Shown: positions 1-5,411 of the stretch, in pieces
How the letters are laid out: each line of letters starts with the position of its first letter
How positions within the stretch are numbered: position 1 is the first letter of the stretch
Assembly: GCA_020028375.1 (NCBI GenBank)
Contig: JAHZNX010000196.1
Location: forward strand, 1-5,732
Source of the DNA: Betaproteobacteria bacterium
Lineage (GTDB): Bacteria > Pseudomonadota > Gammaproteobacteria > Burkholderiales > SG8-41
Length of the DNA: 5,732 bases
Direction of reading: 5' to 3'
The notes under the pieces: generated by a model
The model's database searches: none
Seen by the model: the letters and a program-made list of their open reading frames with translations, nothing else
Told to the model about the DNA's origin: nothing
Program-made: the position numbers and the translations under genes

Positions 1-330
1 AAGGGCTTCGATATGAGTCGAGATGCGTTTGGCAACGTGCTGACCAACGATTCGGATCCGGAGGGCGACAGCCTGATCCTCACCGAAGTCGATGGCAGTC
101 CCGACAACCTTGCCGCGTTTCTCGAGGGTGATTTCGGATTCATCAACTTCGCAGGTGACGGATCCGGCAACTGGAGCTACTTCATCAACCAGAACGGCGT
201 TGCTGAACTGGCAGCGAATGGGGAATTTACCGAAGTATTCGACTACACGGTAGCGGAAGATAACGCGGTCGGTGCCTTTGACTCGAGCGCGCTTTCGATC
301 CACATTACCGACGACAACTTCATTCTCTGA
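1..330 (+). CDS. C-terminal end of a VCBS/cadherin-like repeat protein (5' end outside window)
   Basis: The frame is open from base 1 and stops with TGA at 328-330, so this is the last 109 residues of a longer protein; the ATG at 13 is internal, since the domain already runs at the edge. The visible part is one beta-sandwich repeat. It begins with the cadherin-like/Big_9 signature GNVLTNDSDPEGDSL (acidic, possibly Ca2+-binding) and ends with a VCBS-type pattern: GNWSYFINQNG, then LAANGEFTEVFDYTVAEDN, then SALSIHITDD. Such repeats are known from large adhesins and exoproteins, many of them exported by type I systems. The extreme C-terminus, DDNFIL, resembles the short acidic-plus-three-hydrophobic tail of some type I substrates, but no glycine-rich RTX nonapeptides are visible here. 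GC is about 54% (179 of 330 by hand count), lower than the downstream genes. The repeat class is fairly sure; the role of the whole protein is unknown. It converges on the next gene with 22 bases between stops. Confidence 0.75.
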   Translation, partial: KGFDMSRDAFGNVLTNDSDPEGDSLILTEVDGSPDNLAAFLEGDFGFINFAGDGSGNWSYFINQNGVAELAANGEFTEVFDYTVAEDNAVGAFDSSALSIHITDDNFIL

Positions 331-352
331 CGCGCCAGTCGCAGGTCGTGCC

Positions 353-1204
353 TTACCCGCGTGCGGGTCGCCCCGCACGCTCCTGAAACTCCCGCGCGGC
401 TTCCTCCATGGTGAGGAACGCCGCGCCGCTGTCCACCGCGGTCCGGATCACCCGTTCCAGCATCATCATCCGCGCGCCGCGCCCGATGACGTAGGGGTGG
501 CAGGTGTAGGTCAACACGCCCCACTCAACGGTGTCGCGCATGTAGAGGAAATCGTTGATCCAGTTCTCCCCCACCGCGCTGGCGTTCATCAGACCCTGGC
601 GGAAGGTCGTCTCGGTGCGCACGTACTCGAAGTGCGGCGCGTCGTCGGCGGCCCAGTGGATCGGCATCTCAACTAGCGCGGTTTCCTTGCCGAACACGGC
701 CGGCTTCTCGAGCTCGATCACGTCGCCCTGCCGCGCGTAATACGGCAAATAGTCGTCGCCCATCAGGCTGCTGTCGTAGACAAAGCCGTGCTTGAGAAGC
801 AGCTCGATCGAGTATGGCGAGAGATCCCATGAAGGCGAGCGGTAGCCGCGTGCCGCGCGCCCGGTCAGCTTCCTGATTGTCTCGTTGCCGCGCACCAACT
901 CGCGCTCTTCGTCCTCGCGCTTGAGGCTCGCGGGCGGTCGGTGCGTCCAGCCGTGATGAGCGATCTCGTGGCCGGCCGCGAGCACTGCTTCACACGCTCG
1001 CGGGTAGGTCTCGATGGTATGTCCGGGAATGAACCAGGTGCTCCTGATTGCGTGCATCTTCAGCAACCCGAGCAGCCGCGGCGCTCCCGCGCGCGGCCCG
1101 AATTCTCCGCGCGAGATCCATGATGGCGAAGTCTGGCCGCGCGCGATGAAACCGGAGATCGCGTCGAAGTCGAAGGTAAGGCAAACAATATGGCGTTTGC
1201 TCAT
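353..1204 (-). CDS. Polysaccharide deacetylase-family (CE4, HpPgdA-like) hydrolase
   Basis: A 283-residue protein with the NodB-homology (CE4) fold, a metal-dependent amide hydrolase. Motif 1 is TFDFDA, with D12 and D14. Motif 2 is HHGWTH, with H84 and H88 as the metal-binding HxxxH pair. Motif 3 is RGYRSPSWD (119-127). A late motif TCHPYVIGR (234-242) supplies the C-terminal histidine region. The order and spacing, along with ISRGEFG (30-36), TWFIPGHTIET (56-66) and ELLLKHGFVYDSSLM (134-148), match the Helicobacter pylori PgdA-like branch rather than extracellular chitin or peptidoglycan deacetylases. There is no signal peptide or membrane segment, so it should be cytoplasmic. Members of this branch include peptidoglycan-deacetylase-like proteins and, from memory, a cyclic imide hydrolase of Pseudomonas, so the true substrate may be a small imide or amide rather than a polysaccharide. 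The start at 1204 is chosen because it follows GGGGGAG by 5 bases and gives the expected N-terminus; the upstream open frame is antisense to the next gene. The family is sure, the substrate not. Confidence 0.9.
   Translation of the reverse strand: MSKRHIVCLTFDFDAISGFIARGQTSPSWISRGEFGPRAGAPRLLGLLKMHAIRSTWFIPGHTIETYPRACEAVLAAGHEIAHHGWTHRPPASLKREDEERELVRGNETIRKLTGRAARGYRSPSWDLSPYSIELLLKHGFVYDSSLMGDDYLPYYARQGDVIELEKPAVFGKETALVEMPIHWAADDAPHFEYVRTETTFRQGLMNASAVGENWINDFLYMRDTVEWGVLTYTCHPYVIGRGARMMMLERVIRTAVDSGAAFLTMEEAAREFQERAGRPARG
359..380. terminator. GC-rich hairpin between convergent genes, possible terminator
   Basis: A perfect 9-bp inverted repeat, GCGTGCGGG (359-367) and CCCGCACGC (372-380), is separated by the 4-base loop TCGC. 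It sits in the last codons of the minus-strand hydrolase gene, just before its stop at 353-355, and 28 bases after the stop of the VCBS gene. The position suits transcription termination or 3'-end protection for either gene. There is no T-run on either side, so it is not a canonical intrinsic terminator, and GC-rich coding sequence can form such stems by chance. Confidence 0.25.
1173..1181 (+). promoter_or_regulatory. Candidate Shine-Dalgarno site for an alternative upstream start of the GGT-family gene
   Basis: AAGGTAAGG on the plus strand lies 8 bases before an ATG at 1190, in frame with the GGT-family gene. The ATG at 1229, preferred by family N-terminus, is preceded only by pyrimidine-rich sequence without a purine ribosome site. 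If 1190 is used, the protein gains 13 residues (MAFAHSRSPCSPI) and its gene overlaps the divergent hydrolase gene by 15 bases. The site lies inside that gene, so it may be coincidental. Confidence 0.3.
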
Positions 1205-1209
1205 AGCCG

Positions 1210-1216
1210 CTCCCCC
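1210..1216 (-). promoter_or_regulatory. Ribosome binding site of the CE4 hydrolase
   Basis: On the minus strand GGGGGAG lies 5 bases before the ATG at 1204. It decides the start, since the frame stays open without a stop up to 1600. It also falls inside the 24-base gap between the two divergent genes, which leaves no room there for promoters in both directions. Confidence 0.6.
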
Positions 1217-1228
1217 TGTTCCCCTATC

Positions 1229-2815
1229 ATGACTGAGCACCAGGTTCAAAATTGGCACGTGCGCAAGCCACTGGCGCGCTCGCGCCGCGGTATCGTCGTG
1301 ACGCAGAACCGCGTCGCCGGCGAAGCAGGAGCCCGCATGCTCGCCGGCGGCGGCAACGCGGTGGACGCGGCGGTCGCGACCGGCTTCGCGCTCGCCGCGG
1401 TAGAGCCGTGGAACAGCGGGCTGGGCGGGATCGGCTTCATGCTGGTTTATTCCGCGAAGCAGGAGCGCGTTTCGGTAGTCGATTTCGGGCCGATCTCCTC
1501 GCGCGCTCTCGATCCCTCCGCCTACCCGCTGGTGGGCGGCGACGCCACCTCGCGCGACCTCTTCAACTGGCCCGCGGTGAGGGATGACCGCAACGTTCAC
1601 GGGCCGCTCTCATTTGCGGTGCCCGGGCAGGTGGACGGGCTCGGGCTCGCGCTGGAGCGCTTCGGCACGATGAAGCTCTCCTCCGTCATGCAGTCTGCGA
1701 TCGCGCTTGCGGAAACGGGAATCCCGGCGGACTGGTTCCTTACGCTCAAAGTTGCCTCCACGGCGAAGGAGCTTGCGCGCTACCCGGCGACCCGGGACGT
1801 CTGGCTGCCAGGAGGCTTCCCGCCCGTGACCGCACCCGGGACCCCGCTGGAAACGCTGAAGCTCAAGGGGCTGGCCAGCACGCTTGCGCAACTCGCCCGC
1901 GCGGGGCGGCGTGACTTCTACGAGGGCGCGATCGCCGCGGCGCTCGTCAAGGACGTGAAGGCGGCAGGTGGAATCATCGATGCCGGGGACCTGCGCGCCT
2001 ACCACGCGCGCGTCGTCGAGCCGCTGGTGACCGACTATCATGGGGCGCGGTTCGCGCTCGCGCCCGGGCTCACGGCGGGCCCCAGCATGCTGCACGCCCT
2101 GAGCGAATTACGAAATTGGCGCTTTCGCCGCAACGGGCCGCACGCGGACGCTTTCGTCGCCTACGCCGAAGTGGTGCGGCAGGCGTACGCCGAGCGGCTC
2201 GCAACCATGGGCGAGACCGCCGACCGGCGGGATCCCTCCTCCACCACTCATCTCAACGTGATCGACCGCCACGGCAACATGGTGGCGCTCACGCAGACGC
2301 TGCTCTCGGTGTTCGGCTCGAAGGTGGTGCTGCCGTCGACGGGCATCCTCATGAATAACGGCATCATGTGGTTTGACCCCCGACCGGGTTCGCCCAATTG
2401 CCTCGCCCCCGGCAAGCGCCCACTCAGCAACATGTGCCCGGTCATCGCTCTGCGGGGGACCAAGCCGTGGTTCGCCATCGGCGCTTCCGGCGGCCGCAAG
2501 ATCTTCCCGGCCGTGTTGCAGATCTCCTCGTTCCTGATCGATCACGGCATGTACTTGGAGGACGCGTTCCACCACCCGCGCATCGACGCGAGCGAGAGGG
2601 ACTTCGTGGCGGTCGACCCGAGGATGCCGCTGACCGTGCGCAAGGCGCTCGAGAAGAAATACTCCGTCCGGATGAACGAGCTGGTGGTATACCCCACCCA
2701 ATACGCCTGCCCGAGCGCGGTATTGCGCGACCCGAAAAGTCGCGGAGAAAACTTCGGGGCAACCGACGTGATGTCGCCGTGGTCCGGGGCAGTCAGCGAA
2801 GATGATGTCCGCTGA
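1229..2815 (+). CDS. Gamma-glutamyltransferase-family Ntn-hydrolase (oxamate amidohydrolase/YwrD-like branch)
   Basis: A 528-residue member of the GGT superfamily (PF01019), made as a precursor that cuts itself before a threonine that becomes the nucleophile. Family landmarks are GIVVTQNR (21-28), LAGGGNAVDAAVATGFALAAVEPW (38-61), SGLGGIGFM (63-71), SFAVPGQVDGLGLALERFG (128-146), the processing motif STTHLNVID (338-346), MNNGIMWFDPRPG (375-387) and GASGG (418-422). The nucleophile should be T339 (codon 2243-2245), giving subunits of about 338 and 190 residues. Set against E. coli GGT, residues that hold the gamma-glutamyl group are changed: the DFR arginine is glycine (G87), N411 is L359, Q430 is G378 and D433 is W381. 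This argues against glutathione as substrate and fits the shorter branch that includes oxamate amidohydrolase HpxW. No signal peptide is seen, unlike periplasmic GGT. The start at 1229 fits family N-termini; 1190 is an alternative with a better ribosome site. The next gene follows 8 bases later. Confidence 0.88.
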   Translation: MTEHQVQNWHVRKPLARSRRGIVVTQNRVAGEAGARMLAGGGNAVDAAVATGFALAAVEPWNSGLGGIGFMLVYSAKQERVSVVDFGPISSRALDPSAYPLVGGDATSRDLFNWPAVRDDRNVHGPLSFAVPGQVDGLGLALERFGTMKLSSVMQSAIALAETGIPADWFLTLKVASTAKELARYPATRDVWLPGGFPPVTAPGTPLETLKLKGLASTLAQLARAGRRDFYEGAIAAALVKDVKAAGGIIDAGDLRAYHARVVEPLVTDYHGARFALAPGLTAGPSMLHALSELRNWRFRRNGPHADAFVAYAEVVRQAYAERLATMGETADRRDPSSTTHLNVIDRHGNMVALTQTLLSVFGSKVVLPSTGILMNNGIMWFDPRPGSPNCLAPGKRPLSNMCPVIALRGTKPWFAIGASGGRKIFPAVLQISSFLIDHGMYLEDAFHHPRIDASERDFVAVDPRMPLTVRKALEKKYSVRMNELVVYPTQYACPSAVLRDPKSRGENFGATDVMSPWSGAVSEDDVR

Positions 2816-2823
2816 CGAGTGAA

Positions 2824-3843
2824 ATGATCCGCGCAGCGATCATAGGTCTCGGCCGCTGGGGCCGGAACCTTGTCGAATGCGTCCACGGCAAGAGCGACGC
2901 AATTCGCTTCGTCGCGGGAGCGTTGCGAGACGTCGCGAAGGCCCGGGACTATGCCCGCGAGAAAGGATTGCCGCTCCACGATTCGTACGAGAAGGCGCTC
3001 GCCGACCCCAACGTGGACGCCGTGGTGCTTGCCACGCCGCACACCCGCCACGCGGAGCAGATCATCGCCGCCGCCCGGGCGGGAAAGCACGTCTTCACCG
3101 AAAAGCCGCTGGCGCTGACAGCAAAAAGCGCGGCGGCCGCGCTGCGCGCCTGCGCGAAGGCGGGCGTCACTCTCGCAGTCGGCTACAACTGGCGCTTCCA
3201 GCCCGCGCTCCAGGAAATCCGCAGGATGCTTGAGGATGGCCGCCTCGGGAAGCTGCTGCACCTGGAGGGCAATTTCTGCGGACCGAGCGCATACCGCTTC
3301 CCGGCGGGTCACTGGCGCCAGACGCGCGAAGAAGGTCCGGCGGGCGGCATGACGGGGCGCGGCGTGCACGTGGTGGATGCTTTTCTCTACCTTGCGGGGC
3401 GGATCGGCTCGGTGCACGCGCAAAGCGCACGGCGGGTGCTCCGCTACGGCCTGGATGACACGACCTCGATGCTGTTCCGCTTCACGAGCGGCGCCAGCGG
3501 CTACCTCGGGACCGTGATCGCCACGGCGGAAACCTGGCGCATGCAGGTCTTCGGCTCGAGGGGCTGGGTGGAGGTGGGCGACGTGGAGCACCTGACGACC
3601 TGGCAGATGAAAGCGTGCGTCATGGATCCGCAGAACCTGTGGGCCCACCAGAAGCCGCAGGTAATGACGTTCCCGCAGATCAGTACCGAGCGTGCCGAGC
3701 TGGAGAACTTCGCGCGCGCGGCCGAGGCGAGACGCGCGCTCGCCATCGCCGGCGGCGACGAGGAGCACGGCGTCGCAGTGTTCGAGGCGATCCTCAAGTC
3801 CGCGAAGACGGGAAAGACCATCTCGGTCTCGCGTAAACGCTAA
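2824..3843 (+). CDS. Gfo/Idh/MocA-family NAD(P)-dependent oxidoreductase
   Basis: A 339-residue protein of the usual length for this family, which oxidises or reduces sugars, inositols and other hydroxy/keto compounds with NAD(P). The N-terminal Rossmann fold shows GLGRWG (8-13) after beta strand 1, DAVVLATPHTRHAEQ (65-79), and the catalytic EKP (93-95, K94) inside FTEKPLALT. GYNWRF (120-125) follows as in most members. The C-terminal alpha/beta domain carries GVHVVD (180-185), with H182 and D185 at the usual catalytic positions, and ends near residue 339. The ATG at 2824 is 8 bases after the GGT-family stop, with only a weak GAG upstream, which suggests translational coupling in one operon. 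No domain identifies the substrate; the pairing with an amide hydrolase suggests it handles a product or precursor of the same compound. It is convergent with the dehydrogenase gene downstream. The family is sure, the reaction unknown. Confidence 0.92.
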   Translation: MIRAAIIGLGRWGRNLVECVHGKSDAIRFVAGALRDVAKARDYAREKGLPLHDSYEKALADPNVDAVVLATPHTRHAEQIIAAARAGKHVFTEKPLALTAKSAAAALRACAKAGVTLAVGYNWRFQPALQEIRRMLEDGRLGKLLHLEGNFCGPSAYRFPAGHWRQTREEGPAGGMTGRGVHVVDAFLYLAGRIGSVHAQSARRVLRYGLDDTTSMLFRFTSGASGYLGTVIATAETWRMQVFGSRGWVEVGDVEHLTTWQMKACVMDPQNLWAHQKPQVMTFPQISTERAELENFARAAEARRALAIAGGDEEHGVAVFEAILKSAKTGKTISVSRKR

Positions 3844-3847
3844 GAAC

Positions 3848-3872
3848 CTCCCCTCCTTGTCAAGGAGGGGAG
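3848..3872. repeat. Perfect palindrome between convergent genes (REP-like, possible bidirectional terminator)
   Basis: The two 12-base arms CTCCCCTCCTTG (3848-3859) and CAAGGAGGGGAG (3861-3872) are exact reverse complements around a single central T at 3860. The palindrome fills most of the 37 bases between the stops of two convergent genes (3843 and 3883). In RNA it would form a stem with a small loop in either direction. No T-run follows on the plus strand; on the minus strand the flank reads GTTCTTA. C/T-rich palindromes of this style are common as dispersed intergenic repeats in GC-rich proteobacteria, so it may be a REP-like element that also serves in termination. Confidence 0.7.
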
Positions 3873-3880
3873 CTACGGAA

Positions 3881-5119
3881 TCAAAAGCGATCGACGCGAA
3901 ATGGGGTCAAGTCGATCGCGGGACGCCGGCCGGCGACCAGATCGGCGATGAGGCGTCCCGTGGGGGCGCCGCCGCACAGGCCCAGGTGGCCGTGGCCAAA
4001 GGCGTAAAAGACACCCTTCTGCTTCACCGACGCGCCGATCACCGGCAGGGAGTCGGGCATCGCGGGGCGCCGGCCCATCCAGCGCGTCGCATCGGTCATG
4101 CGCGCCTGCGGAAACATCCGCTTCATGTGGATCTCCAGCACCTCCGCCCGCCGGTAATTCGGCTCGGCGTAGATGCCTGCGAATTCCGCCTGTCCCGCCA
4201 CGCGGACGCCCATCTCCATCGGGGTCACGAACACCTTGGCATCCGATACGTGCACCGGCATCGGTATCTGCAGCCCCGGATCGGAATAGGTGACGTGATA
4301 GCCACGCTCGGCTTCGATCGGAACCGGCTCGCCGAGACTTGCCGTCAGCTCCCCCGAGTGCACGCCGGCGCAAATTACGAGCGTCTCCACCGGGATGCTC
4401 CCCGCGTCGGTCGCAAGCGCCCTGACCCCCCCTTCGCCCGTCTCGATGTCGAGCACCTTGCGCTCCAGGATTACTCCGCCGTCCTTCTGGAATCGCGCGG
4501 CAAGCGCCTTGACGAGCCGCTCCGGGTTCGCGACGTAGCCCTGGTCGAGCACGTGGACGCCGCGCTCGTACGCGGGCGCGAGCTGCGGCACGAGCCCGCG
4601 GATGCCCGCACCGTCGAGCGTCTCCATCCTAACGCCGCGGGCGCGGCGCAGCCTCCAGGCGAGGGCGTCGTTCTGGTAGCTCTTGTCGCTCGCGTAGGCC
4701 ACCAGGTAGCCGCTCCGGCGCACGAGGCCCGTCGCTCCCGCCCATTTGACCAGCTCTTCGTACGTGGACACCGTGCCCCGGATCAGGGAATAGAGCGCAA
4801 TCGAGGCGCGCTCCGCCTGCCTCGCGTTGGCGTTCGCGAGGAAGCGCAGCATCCACGGCATCGATTTGACGAGGTACGGCCACCGCACCACCAGCGGTCC
4901 CAGGGGATCCATGAGATAGCCCGGCACTTTCCACAGCACGCCCGGCATGGCTTGCGGCACGCAGCCGGCGTCGTTGAGCATGCCGGCGTTGCCGGACGAG
5001 CAATACTCGCCCGGCGGATGCATGGTCACGACGGTCACGTCGTGCCCGTCCCGGCGCAGGTACGACGCAGTCGCCATGCCGACGATTCCCGCGCCTATGA
5101 CGGTGATCTTCTTTCTCAC
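3881..5119 (-). CDS. DadA-like FAD-dependent D-amino acid dehydrogenase (DAO family)
   Basis: A 412-residue protein of the DAO/glycine-oxidase fold (PF01266), close in length and layout to E. coli DadA. DadA oxidises D-amino acids to 2-oxo acids and ammonia and passes electrons to the quinone pool at the inner membrane face. The dinucleotide-binding motif VIGAGIVGMATA (7-18) sits at the extreme N-terminus. SSGNAGML (41-48), GYLMDPLGP (67-75), GYLVAY (137-142) and VICAGVHSGEL (248-258) follow, and the C-terminal FAD region has WMGRRPAMPDSLPVIG (347-362) and FGHGHLGLCGGAPTGRL (374-390). One oddity: the acidic residue normally ending the second beta strand, which binds the FAD ribose, reads VTVVTMH (28-34), with threonine in its place. 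The start is GTG at 5119, fixed by the closeness of the nucleotide-binding motif; no purine-rich ribosome site precedes it. It lies 45 bases downstream of a tRNA gene on the same strand. The family is sure; D-amino acid specificity is likely but not shown. Confidence 0.88.
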   Translation of the reverse strand: MRKKITVIGAGIVGMATASYLRRDGHDVTVVTMHPPGEYCSSGNAGMLNDAGCVPQAMPGVLWKVPGYLMDPLGPLVVRWPYLVKSMPWMLRFLANANARQAERASIALYSLIRGTVSTYEELVKWAGATGLVRRSGYLVAYASDKSYQNDALAWRLRRARGVRMETLDGAGIRGLVPQLAPAYERGVHVLDQGYVANPERLVKALAARFQKDGGVILERKVLDIETGEGGVRALATDAGSIPVETLVICAGVHSGELTASLGEPVPIEAERGYHVTYSDPGLQIPMPVHVSDAKVFVTPMEMGVRVAGQAEFAGIYAEPNYRRAEVLEIHMKRMFPQARMTDATRWMGRRPAMPDSLPVIGASVKQKGVFYAFGHGHLGLCGGAPTGRLIADLVAGRRPAIDLTPFRVDRF

Positions 5120-5164
5120 GGGGTGCTATTCAGGGAGGAGCGTGACGAAATGGGCAGGGATAAA

Positions 5165-5239
5165 TGGTGGGTGGTACTGGGTTCGAACCAGTGACCCCTG
5201 CCGTGTGAAGACAGTGCTCTACCGCTGAGCTAACCACCC
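5165..5239 (-). tRNA. tRNA-Val (anticodon CAC)
   Basis: Folded from the minus strand, the 75 bases give a full cloverleaf. The acceptor stem GGGTGGT pairs perfectly with ACCACCC. The D-arm is GCTC-AGCGGTA-GAGC. The anticodon arm is CTGTC-TTCACAC-GGCAG, with one T-G pair and the anticodon CAC after T33. The variable loop is GGGTC and the T-arm ACTGG-TTCGAAC-CCAGT. The discriminator is A and the terminal CCA is encoded (5165-5167). CAC reads the valine codon GUG, the favoured type in GC-rich genomes; E. coli does without this isoacceptor. I see no integrase or att-like duplication next to it. Confidence 0.95.
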
Positions 5240-5252
5240 GTGGCGAGCCGCA

Positions 5253-5281
5253 ATTTTATCACTGGTTCTGTATGCTCAAAA
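5253..5281 (-). promoter_or_regulatory. Candidate sigma-70 promoter of tRNA-Val
   Basis: On the minus strand TTTTGA (5276-5281) and TAAAAT (5253-5258) are 17 bases apart, and the -10 box ends 13 bases before the first tRNA base. The AT-rich patch stands out in a GC-rich window. The -10 matches TATAAT at 5 of 6 positions; the -35 is a weak match. With no clear terminator between the tRNA and the dehydrogenase gene, this promoter could serve both. Confidence 0.5.
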
Positions 5282-5310
5282 CCCACCGCACACGTTGAAG
5301 GAGATTACTA

Positions 5311-5355
5311 ATGATCCTCAATCCCCTCTCCCAAGGGGAGAGGGAGAATTCGTAA
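5311..5355 (+). other. 14-codon reading frame behind a strong ribosome site, likely gene relic or leader
   Basis: AAGGAG at 5298-5303 stands 7 bases before ATG at 5311, close to an ideal translation start. The frame that follows, MILNPLSQGERENS, ends at TAA 5353-5355 and is mostly made of the palindrome at 5324-5344. Three readings are open: a gene start that was interrupted by insertion of a palindromic repeat, a short leader peptide, or chance. There is no recognisable continuation on the plus strand downstream, and no clear plus-strand promoter; TATGCT at 5271-5276 is a poor -10 candidate. Confidence 0.25.
5324..5344. repeat. Perfect C/T-rich palindrome (REP-like)
   Basis: The arms CCCTCTCCC (5324-5332) and GGGAGAGGG (5336-5344) are exact reverse complements around the loop AAG. 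Its style (runs of C/T against G/A, intergenic) resembles the palindrome at 3848-3872, but the arms differ. No T-run follows on either strand. A dispersed intergenic repeat is the likeliest reading; it could also fold in the 3' end of the transcript of the amidohydrolase gene that ends at 5412. Confidence 0.65.
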
Positions 5356-5358
5356 ACG

Positions 5359-5393
5359 CCTCTCACCCCTAATCGACTTTCAGAAGGTGGAGG
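5359..5393. repeat. Imperfect hairpin next to the palindrome
   Basis: CCTC-t-CACC (5359-5367) can pair with GGTGGAGG (5386-5393) as 8 base pairs with one bulged T and an 18-base loop. A 7-base direct repeat, AATCGAC, occurs at 5371-5377 and again at 5402-5408. With the palindrome just upstream this makes 5311-5411 a compact structured noncoding stretch between the tRNA region and the amidohydrolase gene. The pairing is short and may be chance. Confidence 0.25.
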
Positions 5394-5411
5394 TGGGGGA
5401 AAATCGACCTG

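Noticed and set aside
1205..1600. 132-residue N-terminal extension of the CE4 hydrolase on the minus strand
   Set aside because: It is antisense to the GGT-family gene, arginine-rich and low in family-like signal; the ATG at 1204 has a good ribosome site and gives the normal CE4 N-terminus.
2542..3768. 408-codon open frame on the minus strand
   Set aside because: It is antisense across the GGT-family and Gfo/Idh/MocA genes, both with strong motifs in the plus strand; no recognisable domain.
353..3843. Reading the CE4 and GGT-family genes as cell-wall remodelling genes
   Set aside because: Neither has a signal peptide, and the GGT-family enzyme lacks the glutamyl-binding residues; small-molecule metabolism fits better.
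3692..5194. 500-codon open frame on the plus strand
   Set aside because: It is the antisense shadow of the DadA-like gene and ends inside the tRNA; composition is rich in R, H and A as expected from the reverse of a GC-rich gene.
5150..5194. Short plus-strand frame with ATG at 5150 and GGGAGGAG upstream
   Set aside because: It runs through the tRNA on the opposite strand and stops after 14 codons, so the ribosome-site match is most likely chance.
5120..5239. tRNA gene as integration site of a mobile element
   Set aside because: No integrase, no repeated tRNA 3' end and no change of gene content beside it within the window.
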